From: Thermococcus chitonophagus
GTDB lineage: Archaea; Methanobacteriota_B; Thermococci; Thermococcales; Thermococcaceae
Length of the DNA stretch: 64,000 nucleotides
Assembly (NCBI RefSeq): GCF_002214605.1
Contig: NZ_CP015193.1
Location: 1,897,980 to 1,961,979, forward strand
Direction: 5' to 3'
Of this stretch, positions 26,431 through 35,840 are shown one piece after another. The translations under genes were made by a program, and so were the position numbers. Positions within the stretch are counted from its first letter, which is position 1. Every line of letters starts with the position of its first letter. Below the pieces are notes generated by a model, which did no database searches, was not told the DNA's origin, and saw only the letters and a program-made list of their open reading frames with translations.

Positions 26431-27093
26431 TCACTGCAACTCTAACACATTTGTACTAAACGTTGGAGGTGTTGTAAAGTCGATAACACCTGCGGCCCCT
26501 GCATCTGGAATCACTTTTCCAATGATCTTCGTTGAAGGTCCTATCCCACGCCTGCCATCATACGTGAATATGTCAGTCTTCAGCAATAATGCAACCGTGT
26601 CTCCCCATTCTAGAGTTGGGTGATTATCTTCAATCCTAGCCCCGATGTCATTAATGACAGCTATTGCAAATGTTCCATTGGTTAGCTTGGTATTGTTCCA
26701 GACGTCTTGCACTATGTCAGACCCATTAAAGAGATCCAGGATTTTCTTCGTGTATAGGATTCCACTGTAGTTATATACCACGAGCTTAACGCCATCACTG
26801 AGGACTATCTTTACATTGCTTAGATCGATGCCCGAGCTCCCAGCATTTGGTGTAACAAAGATTGCCATCTTTACTATCGTTCCATTGCTCGGTGGTGTTG
26901 TGTTTACATATCCATATATGTTGACAATTTTTATTCCACTGGCAACCTCTTGAGTGGTCTGCCTACCAGCTGCCTGAGCTTTCTGTTGCAGGTAACCTGC
27001 TGTGCCTATGATTACTCCTGCAGCTACTGCTGCTACTAGGACCATGGCGATGAAGACGATGAGCGTGCCGATGCCTATTGCACCCTTCCTCAC
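26431..27093 (-). CDS. flaB: Archaellin (flagellin), second intact copy
   Basis: 220 residues with the same class III signal peptide and helix as its neighbours, then [20 protein letters not shown], the [20 protein letters not shown] core and the C-terminal [20 protein letters not shown]. Its N-terminal nucleotide sequence is nearly identical to that of the third copy, which suggests gene conversion among copies. A T-rich stretch separates it from the first copy. Confidence 0.93.
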   Translation of the reverse strand: MRKGAIGIGTLIVFIAMVLVAAVAAGVIIGTAGYLQQKAQAAGRQTTQEVASGIKIVNIYGYVNTTPPSNGTIVKMAIFVTPNAGSSGIDLSNVKIVLSDGVKLVVYNYSGILYTKKILDLFNGSDIVQDVWNNTKLTNGTFAIAVINDIGARIEDNHPTLEWGDTVALLLKTDIFTYDGRRGIGPSTKIIGKVIPDAGAAGVIDFTTPPTFSTNVLELQ

Positions 27094-27119
27094 CCTATCA
27101 CCTCCTGGAAAATTGCTAT

Positions 27120-27131
27120 AAAAAATAAAGG
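27120..27131 (-). terminator. T-rich stretch after the first archaellin gene
   Basis: Minus strand TTTATTTTTTAT lies between the stop of the first intact archaellin and the start of the second. Thermococcales terminators are T-runs, so partial termination here could make the first archaellin the most abundant. Confidence 0.45.
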
Positions 27132-27163
27132 ATTGCTAAAGGTTGATAAGGGAAAAGGAGAGA

Positions 27164-27796
27164 TCACTGAAGGCTAATGATTTCAGTGGTGTATGTGCTT
27201 GGGGTTGTGAAGTCTATGACACCAGGAGCACCAAACTCTGGAATGACCTTACCAGTTATGTGGGTCCTAACTGGGATACCGTTAGTGCCTCCATATAGTG
27301 CCTGGGTAACATTGACTAACAGTGCCGCAATGTCTCCCTTGTTCAAAGTGCTCCCACCGTTAAGGGCGGACTTATCGTAGTCCTGGATTATCAAAGCTAC
27401 ATAATGAGTTGCATTTACATTAGTCCAGTAGCTTGAGGCAAAGATGTCAGTAGTACTAGTGCCGTCGACAGTTCCTGCGAACTTTAGGTAAACTTGGCTC
27501 TCATCATTGGCAATGAGTATCTTGGTGTTCTTAAGATCAATCCCAGCACTTCCAGCGTTTGGTGTTACGTAGATGGCTATTCCGGTAATGTATTGCTTGT
27601 TGGGGTCCGTGATACCCACTACCCTCATGACTTGGATTCCGCTTGCTACCTGCTCGGTGCTCTCCCTACCAGTGCTTGAAGCCTTCTGCTGGAGGAAGCC
27701 GCTGGTGTTAATGAGCACTGCAGCAGCCACTGCAGCAACAAGCACCATAGCAATGAACACTATCAAGGTACCAATACCCACTGCCGCCTTCCTCAT
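27164..27796 (-). CDS. flaB: Archaellin (flagellin), first intact copy, probable major subunit
   Basis: 210 residues. MRKAAVG is followed by the [18 protein letters not shown] helix, [20 protein letters not shown], the [19 protein letters not shown] core, and [20 protein letters not shown] near the C-terminus. It is the promoter-proximal intact copy, followed by a T-run. By analogy with Pyrococcus furiosus, the first archaellin is the major filament subunit. Its 5' and 3' nucleotide sequences closely match the two halves of the fossil gene directly upstream. Confidence 0.93.
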   Translation of the reverse strand: MRKAAVGIGTLIVFIAMVLVAAVAAAVLINTSGFLQQKASSTGRESTEQVASGIQVMRVVGITDPNKQYITGIAIYVTPNAGSAGIDLKNTKILIANDESQVYLKFAGTVDGTSTTDIFASSYWTNVNATHYVALIIQDYDKSALNGGSTLNKGDIAALLVNVTQALYGGTNGIPVRTHITGKVIPEFGAPGVIDFTTPSTYTTEIISLQ

Positions 27797-27835
27797 TCTT
27801 TTTCACCTCCTAAAATCTCCTAATCATCTAGAGCT

Positions 27836-28040
27836 TCACTGTAGGTTCACTATTGCTGTTGTGTATGTGCTTGGGGTTGTGAAGTCTATGACACCAGGAG
27901 CACCAAACTCTGGAACGACTTCTCCAGTTATGTGGGTCCTAACTGGGATCGCTGAGCACTGCAGCAGCCACTGCAGCAACAAGCACCATAGCAATGAACA
28001 CTATCAAGGTACCAATACCCACTGCACCCTTTCTTGCCAC
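27836..28040 (-). pseudogene. flaB: Fossil archaellin with internal deletion
   Basis: Starting at GTG 28040 (RBS GGGGGTG), the frame reads [29 protein letters not shown], then hits a stop. In the next frame the sequence continues as [20 protein letters not shown] and ends [10 protein letters not shown]-stop at 27836. The two ends of an archaellin gene are therefore fused, with roughly 430 bp lost and the frame shifted. The junction is near 27950, where GTGCTCAGC runs into GATCCCAGTTAGG. The promoter and EarA-type sites upstream remain and now serve the intact copies. Confidence 0.88.
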
Positions 28041-28087
28041 TACCACGCACCCCCTTGGAGTTTTTTCAATAATCTCTAAAAATAGCT

Positions 28088-28098
28088 GGATATAAAGC
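28088..28098 (-). promoter_or_regulatory. Archaellum operon TATA box
   Basis: Minus strand CGCTTTATATCC, preceded by an A-rich BRE-like stretch (CGCAAAAAATCG). It lies about 50 bases before the fossil archaellin start and downstream of the TACATA repeats. Confidence 0.65.
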
Positions 28099-28135
28099 GA
28101 TTTTTTGCGTGTGGAAGTGCTTGTAAAAATTGAAG

Positions 28136-28157
28136 TACATATGTAGGTGCTTATGTA
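28136..28157 (-). promoter_or_regulatory. EarA-type TACATA sites of the archaellum promoter
   Basis: Two TACATA hexamers on the minus strand (28152-28157 and 28140-28145) stand exactly 12 bp apart in near-identical 12-mers (plus strand TATGTAGGTGCT and TATGTAGGTGCA). The second is part of the palindrome TACATATGTA (28136-28145). TACATA is, as I recall, the reported binding element of the euryarchaeal archaellum activator EarA, whose likely gene is at 29157-29483. Confidence 0.72.
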
Positions 28158-28181
28158 GGTGCACAACAAAAAAGAGACGGC

Positions 28182-29147
28182 TCAAAGCTTTTTCACAAGG
28201 AGAATAGATTTCCCATGATCCTCGAAGCTAACGTCAAAGCCTTCTCCTAATAAGTATTCTTTAATCTCAGCTTTGCTAGGATAGCCAACGAAGGAATCAT
28301 TTAGGCCTTCAAAGAACTCTAGGGCCTCAACATTCCTAAATTCGTCTTTAAAGGCATCGACGATGATCAACTTTCCTCCAGAATTCAAGCTCTCCATGAC
28401 CTTCTTCAAAACTTCTCTCCTGTTTGTGAGATATTCCAGGGTAAATGTCATTATAGCCACATCATATGATGTTCTTGGCTTTATCAAACCAATATCCATT
28501 TCTTTCAGCTCTACTGGAAGGTTCATCTTCTCAGCCCTTGATCTGGCTATCTCGAGCAGTGCTGGAGAGTAGTCAACGCCCAGGTACTTCCCATCCTCAC
28601 CCACAAACCTTCCAAAGTATGCAGGAGATACTGAACCACATCCAAGATCTAGAACGTAGCTTCCCTCTCTTAGACCCGTTAGTCTTATCACTAGCTCCCT
28701 ATATGCAGCATTAAACGATGAGGAAAGCCTCATATCCCAAAAGTCAGCATCCTTGTCGAAATCCATGAGAACGTACGGGTGATCAGGAGAAATTAGAGCA
28801 AAGTCGACCATCTTGTATATTTCTTCAAATATTGGAATCCAGTCCGGGAGCAATAGCATGTACTCATCCTTGGGGAACCTTAATTCATATGAGAAGCCAT
28901 TCAGTATTAAATTCGTTGGAGTTTCCTCAATTATGCCAAGAGCCTTTAGGTGCTCTATCAACTTCTTTAGAAGGGGCTTGTTTGGAACCCTTATCTGAGA
29001 TAGCAATTCAGAGTAGCTGGGCCTACTGGCAACTATCTTGAATATTCCATACTTTATGCCAAGCTGAGCCAGGTTAAGAACACTTAAGCTGATCATGTGG
29101 TTTATGTTTGTATCAATGACCTTGATAAGCTCTTCAGTCCTTCCCAT
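28182..29147 (-). CDS. SAM-dependent methyltransferase beside the archaellum operon
   Basis: 321 residues. The N-terminal winged-helix-like dimer domain (ISLSVLNLAQLGIKYGIFKI) is followed by a Rossmann methyltransferase with motif I VLDLGCGSVSPAYFG, a DYSPALLEIARSRAE segment and the post-motif YDVAIMTFTLEYL. This O-methyltransferase-like layout does not reveal a substrate. It starts nine bases after the EarA-like gene and precedes the archaellum promoter, so it shares a transcript with the regulator. A role in archaellum control or modification is an inference from position. Confidence 0.72.
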   Translation of the reverse strand: MGRTEELIKVIDTNINHMISLSVLNLAQLGIKYGIFKIVASRPSYSELLSQIRVPNKPLLKKLIEHLKALGIIEETPTNLILNGFSYELRFPKDEYMLLLPDWIPIFEEIYKMVDFALISPDHPYVLMDFDKDADFWDMRLSSSFNAAYRELVIRLTGLREGSYVLDLGCGSVSPAYFGRFVGEDGKYLGVDYSPALLEIARSRAEKMNLPVELKEMDIGLIKPRTSYDVAIMTFTLEYLTNRREVLKKVMESLNSGGKLIIVDAFKDEFRNVEALEFFEGLNDSFVGYPSKAEIKEYLLGEGFDVSFEDHGKSILLVKKL

Positions 29148-29156
29148 GATATCACC

Positions 29157-29483
29157 TCACATGAACTTCCTGTAATAAGCTTGGTAGTCCTTGAGCATCT
29201 CAACAACCTTCTTTCCATACTCCGTTAGTCGGTAGTACTTGAAGCCATTATTAACGATCTCTTCAACAAGGCCCAAGTACACTAAGGAGCTTTCCCCGTT
29301 GTACCGATTCCCCAACCCCACAAGGGCACCTCTAACGTTGGATGGATCAGAACCAACAACTCTTGCTATCTCACTTAAGTACGTGGCAGAAGGATAAATC
29401 TCATACAAATACTGCAATATCCTTCTCCTGAGTTCGCTCCTGTGCAAAGACCTGAGAACATGGGGATCTATCACTGGCGGCAC
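29157..29483 (-). CDS. earA: EarA-like archaellum transcription activator
   Basis: A 108-residue winged-helix protein: SELRRRILQYLYEIYPSATY, the recognition region LSEIARVVGSDPSNVRGALV, then the wing GFKYYRLTEYGKKVVEML. Length, fold and position next to the fla locus match the EarA family, which activates the archaellum operon in methanogens and has a homologue in Pyrococcus furiosus. The start is a GTG six bases after GGTGAT. Two TACATA elements in front of the archaellum operon are its probable sites. Confidence 0.78.
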   Translation of the reverse strand: MPPVIDPHVLRSLHRSELRRRILQYLYEIYPSATYLSEIARVVGSDPSNVRGALVGLGNRYNGESSLVYLGLVEEIVNNGFKYYRLTEYGKKVVEMLKDYQAYYRKFM

Positions 29484-29673
29484 TGGGCATCACCGTGATT
29501 TATTGTTGGGTCATCTCTACCAATATACCATAACGACTGCAAAACTAATAAAGGTTTCGCAGGTATATTGAAAAATCTACAATTGAAAAATTTATTAGCA
29601 AGTTGTAGGATAATTGCTAGATATCCCAGGAAGTCTTAAATAGAACATTGGTGTATCTTCAATGGGAGATAAC

Positions 29674-30666
29674 ATGTTCGGGGGAAGAAAGGAGGAAAGA
29701 GCCAACTGGGCGTTTTTTCAGGAGCACTATCCCGAAGTTGTGGAAGGCCTAAAGGAATTGAGAGAATGGGAAAGTGTAAAGAGTGCATTGGCTGATTCAG
29801 AGAGGCTTGGAGACTATTCAATTTTAGCACTAGCAGCTTTAGTAGCTATGAAGAGGGAACTAAGTCAGGATATTGATGAAATTAGGGAAAAAGTGTACTC
29901 ACTGTTTTCAAAGCTGGATGGTCTTAGGACAGATACAGATAATAACTTCAAGAAGATAGAAAAAGAGATAGAGGCCCTCAAAGAGGCTATAGACGAACTC
30001 GACAGGAGAACATTAGTTGTCTCAAATCTAGAAAGGGTTCTCCCAAGGATAACTGAGATAGAAGAAAGAATGATGTCGTATCCCCTAGAGGTGGCAGAGA
30101 GCATTGAAAAGAGAGTAAGAGAGAGAGTTGAAAGAAGGATTGAAGATATCGTGATGGAAAAGCTAAATGAGAAAGTAAAGGAGCTTGAGATGAAGGCAAA
30201 TTCAACAACCCCAGAGGTCATCAAGGAGATAATTTCAAAATACGACTCCCTCATAAAGGAGAACATTGAGCTACGGAAAAAGCTCGAAGTTAGAGAGAAG
30301 GCTATCAAGGACTTAAGGGAGAAGCTTGCCAAGCTTCAGGAGGGAGTGAAAGAAGTTGAAGCAATAGAGAGAAAAGTAGAAGAGTATGGAAAGCTCGCTG
30401 AAGAGCTCAAGGAGATAAAGATAAGGTTGGCGAAGATTACGGGAAGTTATGATGTCAAGGAGGCACTTAGAATCATAGAGAGGAACTACATTCCAAAGTC
30501 AAAGGTTGAGGAGCTTGCAAAAACCGTGAAAGCTTTAATGAAGGAAAATGAGGACCTCAAAAAGGAGAATGAAAGGCTTAAAAAGGAACTTGAAAGGATA
30601 ACTCAGGCAGTAAAAATGCTTGTAGAAGAGGGAATTATTGAGGCTGAGACCTCTCAAGAAGAGTAA
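29674..30666 (+). CDS. Long coiled-coil protein divergent from earA
   Basis: A protein of about 330 residues. A short globular start ([23 protein letters not shown]) is followed by almost continuous coiled coil from residue 60 to the end ([56 protein letters not shown]). No membrane segment or known domain is seen. ATG 29674 has a GGGAGATAAC leader; ATG 29662 is the alternative. It is transcribed away from the earA/archaellum region, with its promoter (TCTTAAATAG about 29632) in the shared gap. A structural or signalling role is likely; function is unknown. Confidence 0.6.
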   Translation: MFGGRKEERANWAFFQEHYPEVVEGLKELREWESVKSALADSERLGDYSILALAALVAMKRELSQDIDEIREKVYSLFSKLDGLRTDTDNNFKKIEKEIEALKEAIDELDRRTLVVSNLERVLPRITEIEERMMSYPLEVAESIEKRVRERVERRIEDIVMEKLNEKVKELEMKANSTTPEVIKEIISKYDSLIKENIELRKKLEVREKAIKDLREKLAKLQEGVKEVEAIERKVEEYGKLAEELKEIKIRLAKITGSYDVKEALRIIERNYIPKSKVEELAKTVKALMKENEDLKKENERLKKELERITQAVKMLVEEGIIEAETSQEE

Positions 30667-31387
30667 GCCTTGAAAGTCCCTCCCTTACAGCCCTCATTAC
30701 GAGCTCACTCGGATCCTCGAACTCCTCCAGTCTCCGGATTATAACCTTTCTGAGCTTGTCATTTAGGGTTGCTAAGTGCACTAAAGCCTCAACGGCACTT
30801 GCTCTAACAATTTCATCCCTATCATGAAGCAAACTTATTATCCTGGGGAGAAAGGGGCTAACAAATCGGAAGTTATTCTCCCCCATAGCCTCTATGAAGT
30901 TTAACGCTGCAAGTTTATCTTCCCTTCTCTTGGAGGTCAGCATTTCAGCAAAATCTCTAGCTATAACACCCATAAGCTCGGGATTAGCCCGTGCAATTTC
31001 TTCTAAAGCATAGCTAACGTTTATCTTGGTCTTAGCATCTCCTATCCTATAGTTGGCAAACAGAACGGGAATCATCGACCTTATCAACTCCGGCCGATCC
31101 TTGGCTATCTGACCAAACGCCCTTGCTATTTCTTGAGTTAATGGTATAGCCTCACTTTTCTTTATCATTGCAAACAACTTCTTGATTAGAGGCTCATATA
31201 GGTCCTGCTTGCTTTTTGCAATGACTAGGATTATGGAGAGGGCATTCTTCGCTACCGTCCAGAGGTCATCATCTAACAGTTCTATGAGCTTTTTTAGAAC
31301 ATCTTCCTCGTACTTTGCAAGTATAAGTATTTTATCAAGGTTCTCGCTATTGGCCAGGGACTCCCTTATGTCAAGCTCTTCCTCCAC
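30635..31387 (-). CDS. HEAT-repeat protein
   Basis: A 250-residue, all-helical protein with HEAT-type repeats, for example [40 protein letters not shown] and [19 protein letters not shown]. Such solenoids bind other proteins. There is no signal peptide or active site. Its 3' end overlaps the convergent coiled-coil gene by 32 bases. The start ATG lies about 65 bases from the tRNA-Gly locus. Confidence 0.7.
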   Translation of the reverse strand: MEEELDIRESLANSENLDKILILAKYEEDVLKKLIELLDDDLWTVAKNALSIILVIAKSKQDLYEPLIKKLFAMIKKSEAIPLTQEIARAFGQIAKDRPELIRSMIPVLFANYRIGDAKTKINVSYALEEIARANPELMGVIARDFAEMLTSKRREDKLAALNFIEAMGENNFRFVSPFLPRIISLLHDRDEIVRASAVEALVHLATLNDKLRKVIIRRLEEFEDPSELVMRAVREGLSRLTLLERSQPQ

Positions 31388-31442
31388 CGCCTTACACCCC
31401 TACCTCTAAACTCGAATTTCCAGGGATAAATATTTGGTGGTT

Positions 31443-31576
31443 AGAAAAGTTGTGGTGCGGTGGCCGGGATTTGAACCCGGGTCTCCACCTTGGCAGGGTG
31501 GCGTCCTAGGCCAGGCTAGACTACCACCGCACAAACCGTTATTTACTCACCATTAGTCAATTTATAAGAGTTTCGT
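31443..31576. repeat. 134-bp direct repeat, copy A (whole tRNA-Gly locus)
   Basis: Identical base for base to 34371-34504. It includes the tRNA, its 3' flank AGAAAAGTTG, and its promoter with TATA-like CTTATAAATT. The two copies are 2,928 bp apart start to start and in the same orientation. Confidence 0.97.
31453..31530 (-). tRNA. tRNA-Gly (GCC), copy A
   Basis: A 78-nt minus-strand tRNA: acceptor GCGGTGG/CCACCGC, anticodon arm CCACC-CTGCCAA-GGTGG giving GCC, T-loop GTTCAAATC, discriminator A and encoded CCA. A TATA-like element lies 25-35 bases upstream, inside the duplicated segment. Confidence 0.95.
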
Positions 31577-31875
31577 TGGTGGAGAGCTTCCATGTGATTT
31601 TATAACACACAACACCAAGCTTTAACATCTAAAAATATCCTTTTTTAGTTCTGTTTTATCAAAATCTCTGTCGTTGAATTATGCTTTCACACCCTGTTCT
31701 AATAACCACGGATAGATGCAGGAGGTCTTCCAAATCTAGTTCTTATTACCTCCTTTTTTAGAAATTAATCTATGTTATCGGGATACTCCTCGACCTTTAA
31801 GCGTCTTTATTGTGAACCTCAAGCTCCACATACGATCCCTCAGTTGTCCCTATTTTCCCGCATCTCTTTCGGAAT
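31577..31875. other. Non-coding stretch between tRNA-Gly copy A and the ATPase gene
   Basis: About 300 bases, AT-rich with T-runs on both strands. A minus-strand GGAGGTAATAAG at about 31750 precedes a 24-codon frame (TTG, then EDLLHLSVVIRTGCESIIQ) that may be a gene remnant. No convincing gene or RNA was found. Confidence 0.35.
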
Positions 31876-33138
31876 TTACACCAAAAGGAACTTCCAAAGT
31901 GGGATCACGTCCACCACAAAGGAGCCAACCTTTATTTCATCCTCTTCATCCAAGGTTACCACTTTCAAATTCCCGCACTTTAAAGCCTTTCCGGCCTTGA
32001 CCAAAGCTGAAATCTCCCTCTCGTAACTCTCCTCCAAATTTAAGGTCACCTGAATCAACTCTCTAACTTTTCCAGCCTTTGTGACGACGAAGTCAACTTC
32101 CCCTCCTCCATTATAATAATACAGGTTCATCAAGGGATCGTAGTAGTGCTTCCTCCTCAGGAGCTCCATAAAAACAACGTTTTCCATGTCCCTAGCAACG
32201 TCCTTTTTCGTGAAGAGGGAAAAACCAGTATCAATAAGATACACTTTCTTTGGGGCCCTTTGGGATTCCTTTTCAGAGTAAGCAAATTTTGGAAGAAAGA
32301 AAAAGAATAACGAATCCTCAAGGGCTTTCATGTATTCAAGGACGGTGACCTTTGAAGCACTAACTTCGGACTTTACGAAGCGGTAAATGGAGGAGTATGA
32401 TGCATACTTCGCATAGCTTGAGAGCAACAGTTTTATGATCATCTCAACCAGGGCAACGTTCTTTATCCCATGCCTCTCCACGACGTCCTTGGTAATCATT
32501 ACGGAGATGTATTCCTCAAGTATCCTGACCTTATCCTCCATCAGAACGACCTCAGGGAACCCTCCGAACTTTAAATATTCCTCAAGGAGAGCCTTTATCT
32601 TGTGAACTTTTCTACCGTAGAAATCGCGCGGTTTAATTTCAATTCCCTTAAACCTGAGGAACTCCCTGAATGAGAGCGGGAAGAGGGTGTAAATGATTCC
32701 CCTCCCCCTAAATTGCGTGGCTATTTCCTTGGAGAACAACCTTGAGGAAGAGCCAGTTAAAGCAACCTTAAATCCCTCCTCCAATAGATACCTTACTCCA
32801 ACCTCCCAATTGGTCACGTTCTGCACTTCATCAAGGAGGAAAACAATGTTCTCACCAATGTTCTCTGGATAAAGGTCAAAGTACGCATCGACTATCTTGG
32901 GAAAGTCCTTAGCGGATGTCCCAAAGAGCAGGGGATTTTCAAAGTTTAAGTAGACATGCCTTTCCTTCTCGTCAGTTATCATTGAGTAGAGGAGGTACGT
33001 TTTCCCAGAGCGCCTCGGTCCTACTATTATAGTGGCTTTCCCCTCGGTTAAGCTTGGCTTGAGTTCACGTTCAATTACCTTGGGTAGTTTTCTCTCATGA
33101 AATAATCGGATGTACCTCTTGACGTCTTCTGTATTCAT
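31876..33138 (-). CDS. DUF4143-type AAA ATPase
   Basis: 420 residues. Walker A is GPRRSGKT (40-47) and Walker B/sensor is NIVFLLDEVQNV (about 97-108). LTGSSSRLFSKEI is the sensor-1 region and LFPLSFREFLRFKG is a family hallmark. A winged-helix-like middle and a C-terminal nuclease-like DUF4143 domain (EVDFVVTKAGKVRELIQVTL) follow. This archaeal ATPase family is abundant in Thermococcales and of unknown role. The start ATG 33138 overlaps a palindrome that is repeated upstream of the TATA box. It is bracketed by the two tRNA-Gly copies and lies in front of a dead paralogue. Confidence 0.82.
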   Translation of the reverse strand: MNTEDVKRYIRLFHERKLPKVIERELKPSLTEGKATIIVGPRRSGKTYLLYSMITDEKERHVYLNFENPLLFGTSAKDFPKIVDAYFDLYPENIGENIVFLLDEVQNVTNWEVGVRYLLEEGFKVALTGSSSRLFSKEIATQFRGRGIIYTLFPLSFREFLRFKGIEIKPRDFYGRKVHKIKALLEEYLKFGGFPEVVLMEDKVRILEEYISVMITKDVVERHGIKNVALVEMIIKLLLSSYAKYASYSSIYRFVKSEVSASKVTVLEYMKALEDSLFFFFLPKFAYSEKESQRAPKKVYLIDTGFSLFTKKDVARDMENVVFMELLRRKHYYDPLMNLYYYNGGGEVDFVVTKAGKVRELIQVTLNLEESYEREISALVKAGKALKCGNLKVVTLDEEDEIKVGSFVVDVIPLWKFLLV

Positions 33139-33157
33139 GGTTCAATATTCCGAACCA
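33138..33157. promoter_or_regulatory. Palindrome 1 in the ATPase promoter (start-codon side)
   Basis: TGGTTCAATATTCCGAACCA: the TGGTTC/GAACCA arms are perfect 6-bp complements. It overlaps the ATG of the ATPase gene. It has the same length and outer arms as the palindrome at 33173-33192, and the two flank the TATA box (33160-33171). Confidence 0.65.
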
Positions 33158-33159
33158 TT

Positions 33160-33171
33160 CCTTTATAAATA
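33160..33171 (-). promoter_or_regulatory. TATA box between the twin palindromes
   Basis: Minus strand ATATTTATAAAG about 23-34 bases before the ATPase ATG. It sits exactly between the two 20-bp palindromes, so binding of a protein to both would block TBP access. Confidence 0.6.
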
Positions 33172-33172
33172 T

Positions 33173-33192
33173 TGGTCTAGTTAACTGAACCA
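33173..33192. promoter_or_regulatory. Palindrome 2 in the ATPase promoter (upstream side)
   Basis: TGGTCTAGTTAACTGAACCA: outer TGGT/ACCA arms and a perfect AGTTAACT core. It begins 35 bp from palindrome 1 and ends one base before the stop of the decayed upstream ATPase gene. Confidence 0.65.
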
Positions 33193-33193
33193 A

Positions 33194-34192
33194 CTAAAGC
33201 GCAGACACGAAGAGTTGCCAGGGATAGAAAGCAATTCTGTCCCCGATCTCATACTTCCTTCCCACTACTATTCCCCTCTCAGCCCCAACCCTTTCCATAG
33301 TCATCTTCACTTGACATTTCTCCTCCTTCCCGAGCCCAACTTCAACGACTATCTTCTCGTTCCCCAGCTCGAGCACGAAGTCAGCAACTCCTTTGCTTGG
33401 CTCATAACTTAGCCTGCCGTTCCTCTTCCTCGCAATGAGGTAGAGGTAGAAGGCAACGACATCCCCGAGGAGGGATGCGAAGACTTGCTCCTATTTATAC
33501 CCACCTTGTAGATGTAGAGCAGGGCGGACTTTATGGGAACCGTTAGGAACTTAACTTGGGCTTTTGCGGGTGACCTTGGAAATTGAACCATGAACTGGAT
33601 CTTCTGAACAATGCCTGCTTTCTCGAGGGCATCGACGAGCTTTATAACCGCCCTTTAGCCAAGCCTAAGGTCTTTGCTTTACATATTCAGTTACATCATC
33701 TAAAACAGCTAATGGCACTTCTTTAGCTCGAGAATTTGAGGCATGAGCTCCGGGAGAGAGTTGCCCGTTTTAAGCCGATGATACTCCCTGAAGGTCATAG
33801 GTCATCGGAAAGAGCTTTCTATGGAAGGCCCTTCCAGCTAAGTCGAAACTCCCCTTCAGCTTTATTGCGGAAGAGCCCATTGCAATTAAGAGGAATCTCT
33901 TTTCATCATGAAGTATCTTAAGCTTCAGATCCCATTTTTTCCTCGTACTGGACTTCATCAAGCAATATTATCGCCCTTTCAGGCTTTACGATCCTTTTAT
34001 ACGTCTCTAAAACTCTAAAAGATTTAAACCAAGGGCTTGAAGCCGATCCAAAGACAGGTAAAGGATATGATTTTGAGACATCTTTGAGGTTACATAGAAG
34101 TAGAGCTGGGCCAGAAAAGTAGTTTTACCGACACCTCCAACACCAAGAAGCAATATGGTGTCGGATCTCCCTCTCTCGATGGTACCACTCAA
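33194..34192 (-). pseudogene. Decayed DUF4143-type ATPase paralogue
   Basis: Pieces of one ATPase are scattered over three frames of the minus strand in the right order. The N-terminal GVGGVGKTTFLAQLYFYV is at 34130-34100, ILLDEVQYEEKMGSEA about 33960, FDLAGRAFHRKLFPMTYDLQ about 33850, and the C-terminal VVEVGLGKEEKCQVKMTMER ends at 33194. Several frameshifts and stops make it dead. It is arranged head to tail with the intact ATPase at 31876 and lies within the tRNA-Gly bracketed segment. Confidence 0.82.
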
Positions 34193-34370
34193 CCCTGGAT
34201 ATTACTCAACGATGCAGATCCCTCTTTTCGAGTTTGTTGTAAGGTTGGAGGAGGGACTGTTAAGTCAACAGGTATTCCCCTATAGTCATCCAGATGAACC
34301 ACAAACCCACCTGTTTGGTCATTAGAATGACCAGCTTAGAGGAATTCAACTTGCAACCCCTAACCCTCAA

Positions 34371-34504
34371 AGAAAAGTTGTGGTGCGGTGGCCGGGATTT
34401 GAACCCGGGTCTCCACCTTGGCAGGGTGGCGTCCTAGGCCAGGCTAGACTACCACCGCACAAACCGTTATTTACTCACCATTAGTCAATTTATAAGAGTT
34501 TCGT
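34371..34504. repeat. 134-bp direct repeat, copy B (whole tRNA-Gly locus)
   Basis: Identical to 31443-31576 across tRNA, promoter and 3' flank; the sequences diverge abruptly at both edges. Confidence 0.97.
34381..34458 (-). tRNA. tRNA-Gly (GCC), copy B
   Basis: Identical to copy A at 31453-31530, with its own duplicated promoter. Both copies should be functional. Confidence 0.95.
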
Positions 34505-34508
34505 CACT

Positions 34509-35146
<638 letters not shown>

Positions 35147-35260
35147 TCACCATAGTATAGTAAGTATGTTGACAATTTAAGTGTTGTTCCAGAAATAAAG
35201 TTAAAAATTCATTGTAACTATGAAAAGTTGGATGGTGTTATAATTCATTGGGAGGGGTTA

Positions 35261-35840
35261 ATGAACAGAAATACAAAAGTAATTATTGGGGTGGGCGTGG
35301 TTATCGTTGTTCTGTTGCTGTTCCTGCCAATAGTTTCCGTGACGTACACCACTACGGTGCCCCGGCAGAGAAAGTTCTTAAACCCTACGAAGTCACTGAG
35401 CAGAAGAGCAGGCTTCTTCTGCATGATAAGCCAACGGTAAAGGCAGGCACTACATTTACTACAGGGTCTACATTGACGTTTCCGACAAGAAGAACAACGT
35501 TGTAAAAGGCTATGTTGAAGAGACCGCCAGGTACGATATAAACTTTTACGTCTTTGACCAGAAGGGATTTATGGCGTGGAAAAGCGGAAATCCAGCGACT
35601 CCATATGTGGAGGCAAAGAGAGTGAAGTACTACGAATTCAGCTTCGTTCCTGATCATACGGACTACTATTTCGTCCTCGACAACGGCTATTCATGGTTCA
35701 CGAACAAAGTTCCAGAGATAGAGGTAACGTGGTACTATAAGGTCACGATAACAAAGTATAGGGAGGTTACTGAAACGAGGTACGTGAAAGTCAACAAAAC
35801 AGAGAGAGTAAGCATGATAGAGCTAATCCTGGGAGGCTAA
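35261..35840 (+). pseudogene. Frameshifted membrane-anchored protein
   Basis: The frame starts RNTKVIIGVGVVIVVLLLFLP, a membrane anchor, then loses register after VTYTTTVP (about 35358). It continues in the next frame as EKVLKPYEVTEQKSRLLLHD and shifts again near 35453, where one T seems missing, into YRVYIDVSDKKNNVVKGYVE. From there it is open to the stop at 35840, including KYREVTETRYVKVNKTERV. Restoring two single bases would give one protein of about 190 residues with a beta-rich outside domain. Function is unknown. Confidence 0.75.

Noticed and set aside
29500-29660. Possible small RNA in the gap between earA and the coiled-coil gene
   Set aside because: The sequence is AT-rich with two divergent promoters; no boxes, stems or T-run flanked structure could be seen.
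31443-34504. SSV-type or integrase-mediated att sites at tRNA-Gly
   Set aside because: Both tRNA copies are complete with promoters, the repeat is far longer than an att core, and no integrase gene or fragment is present between them.
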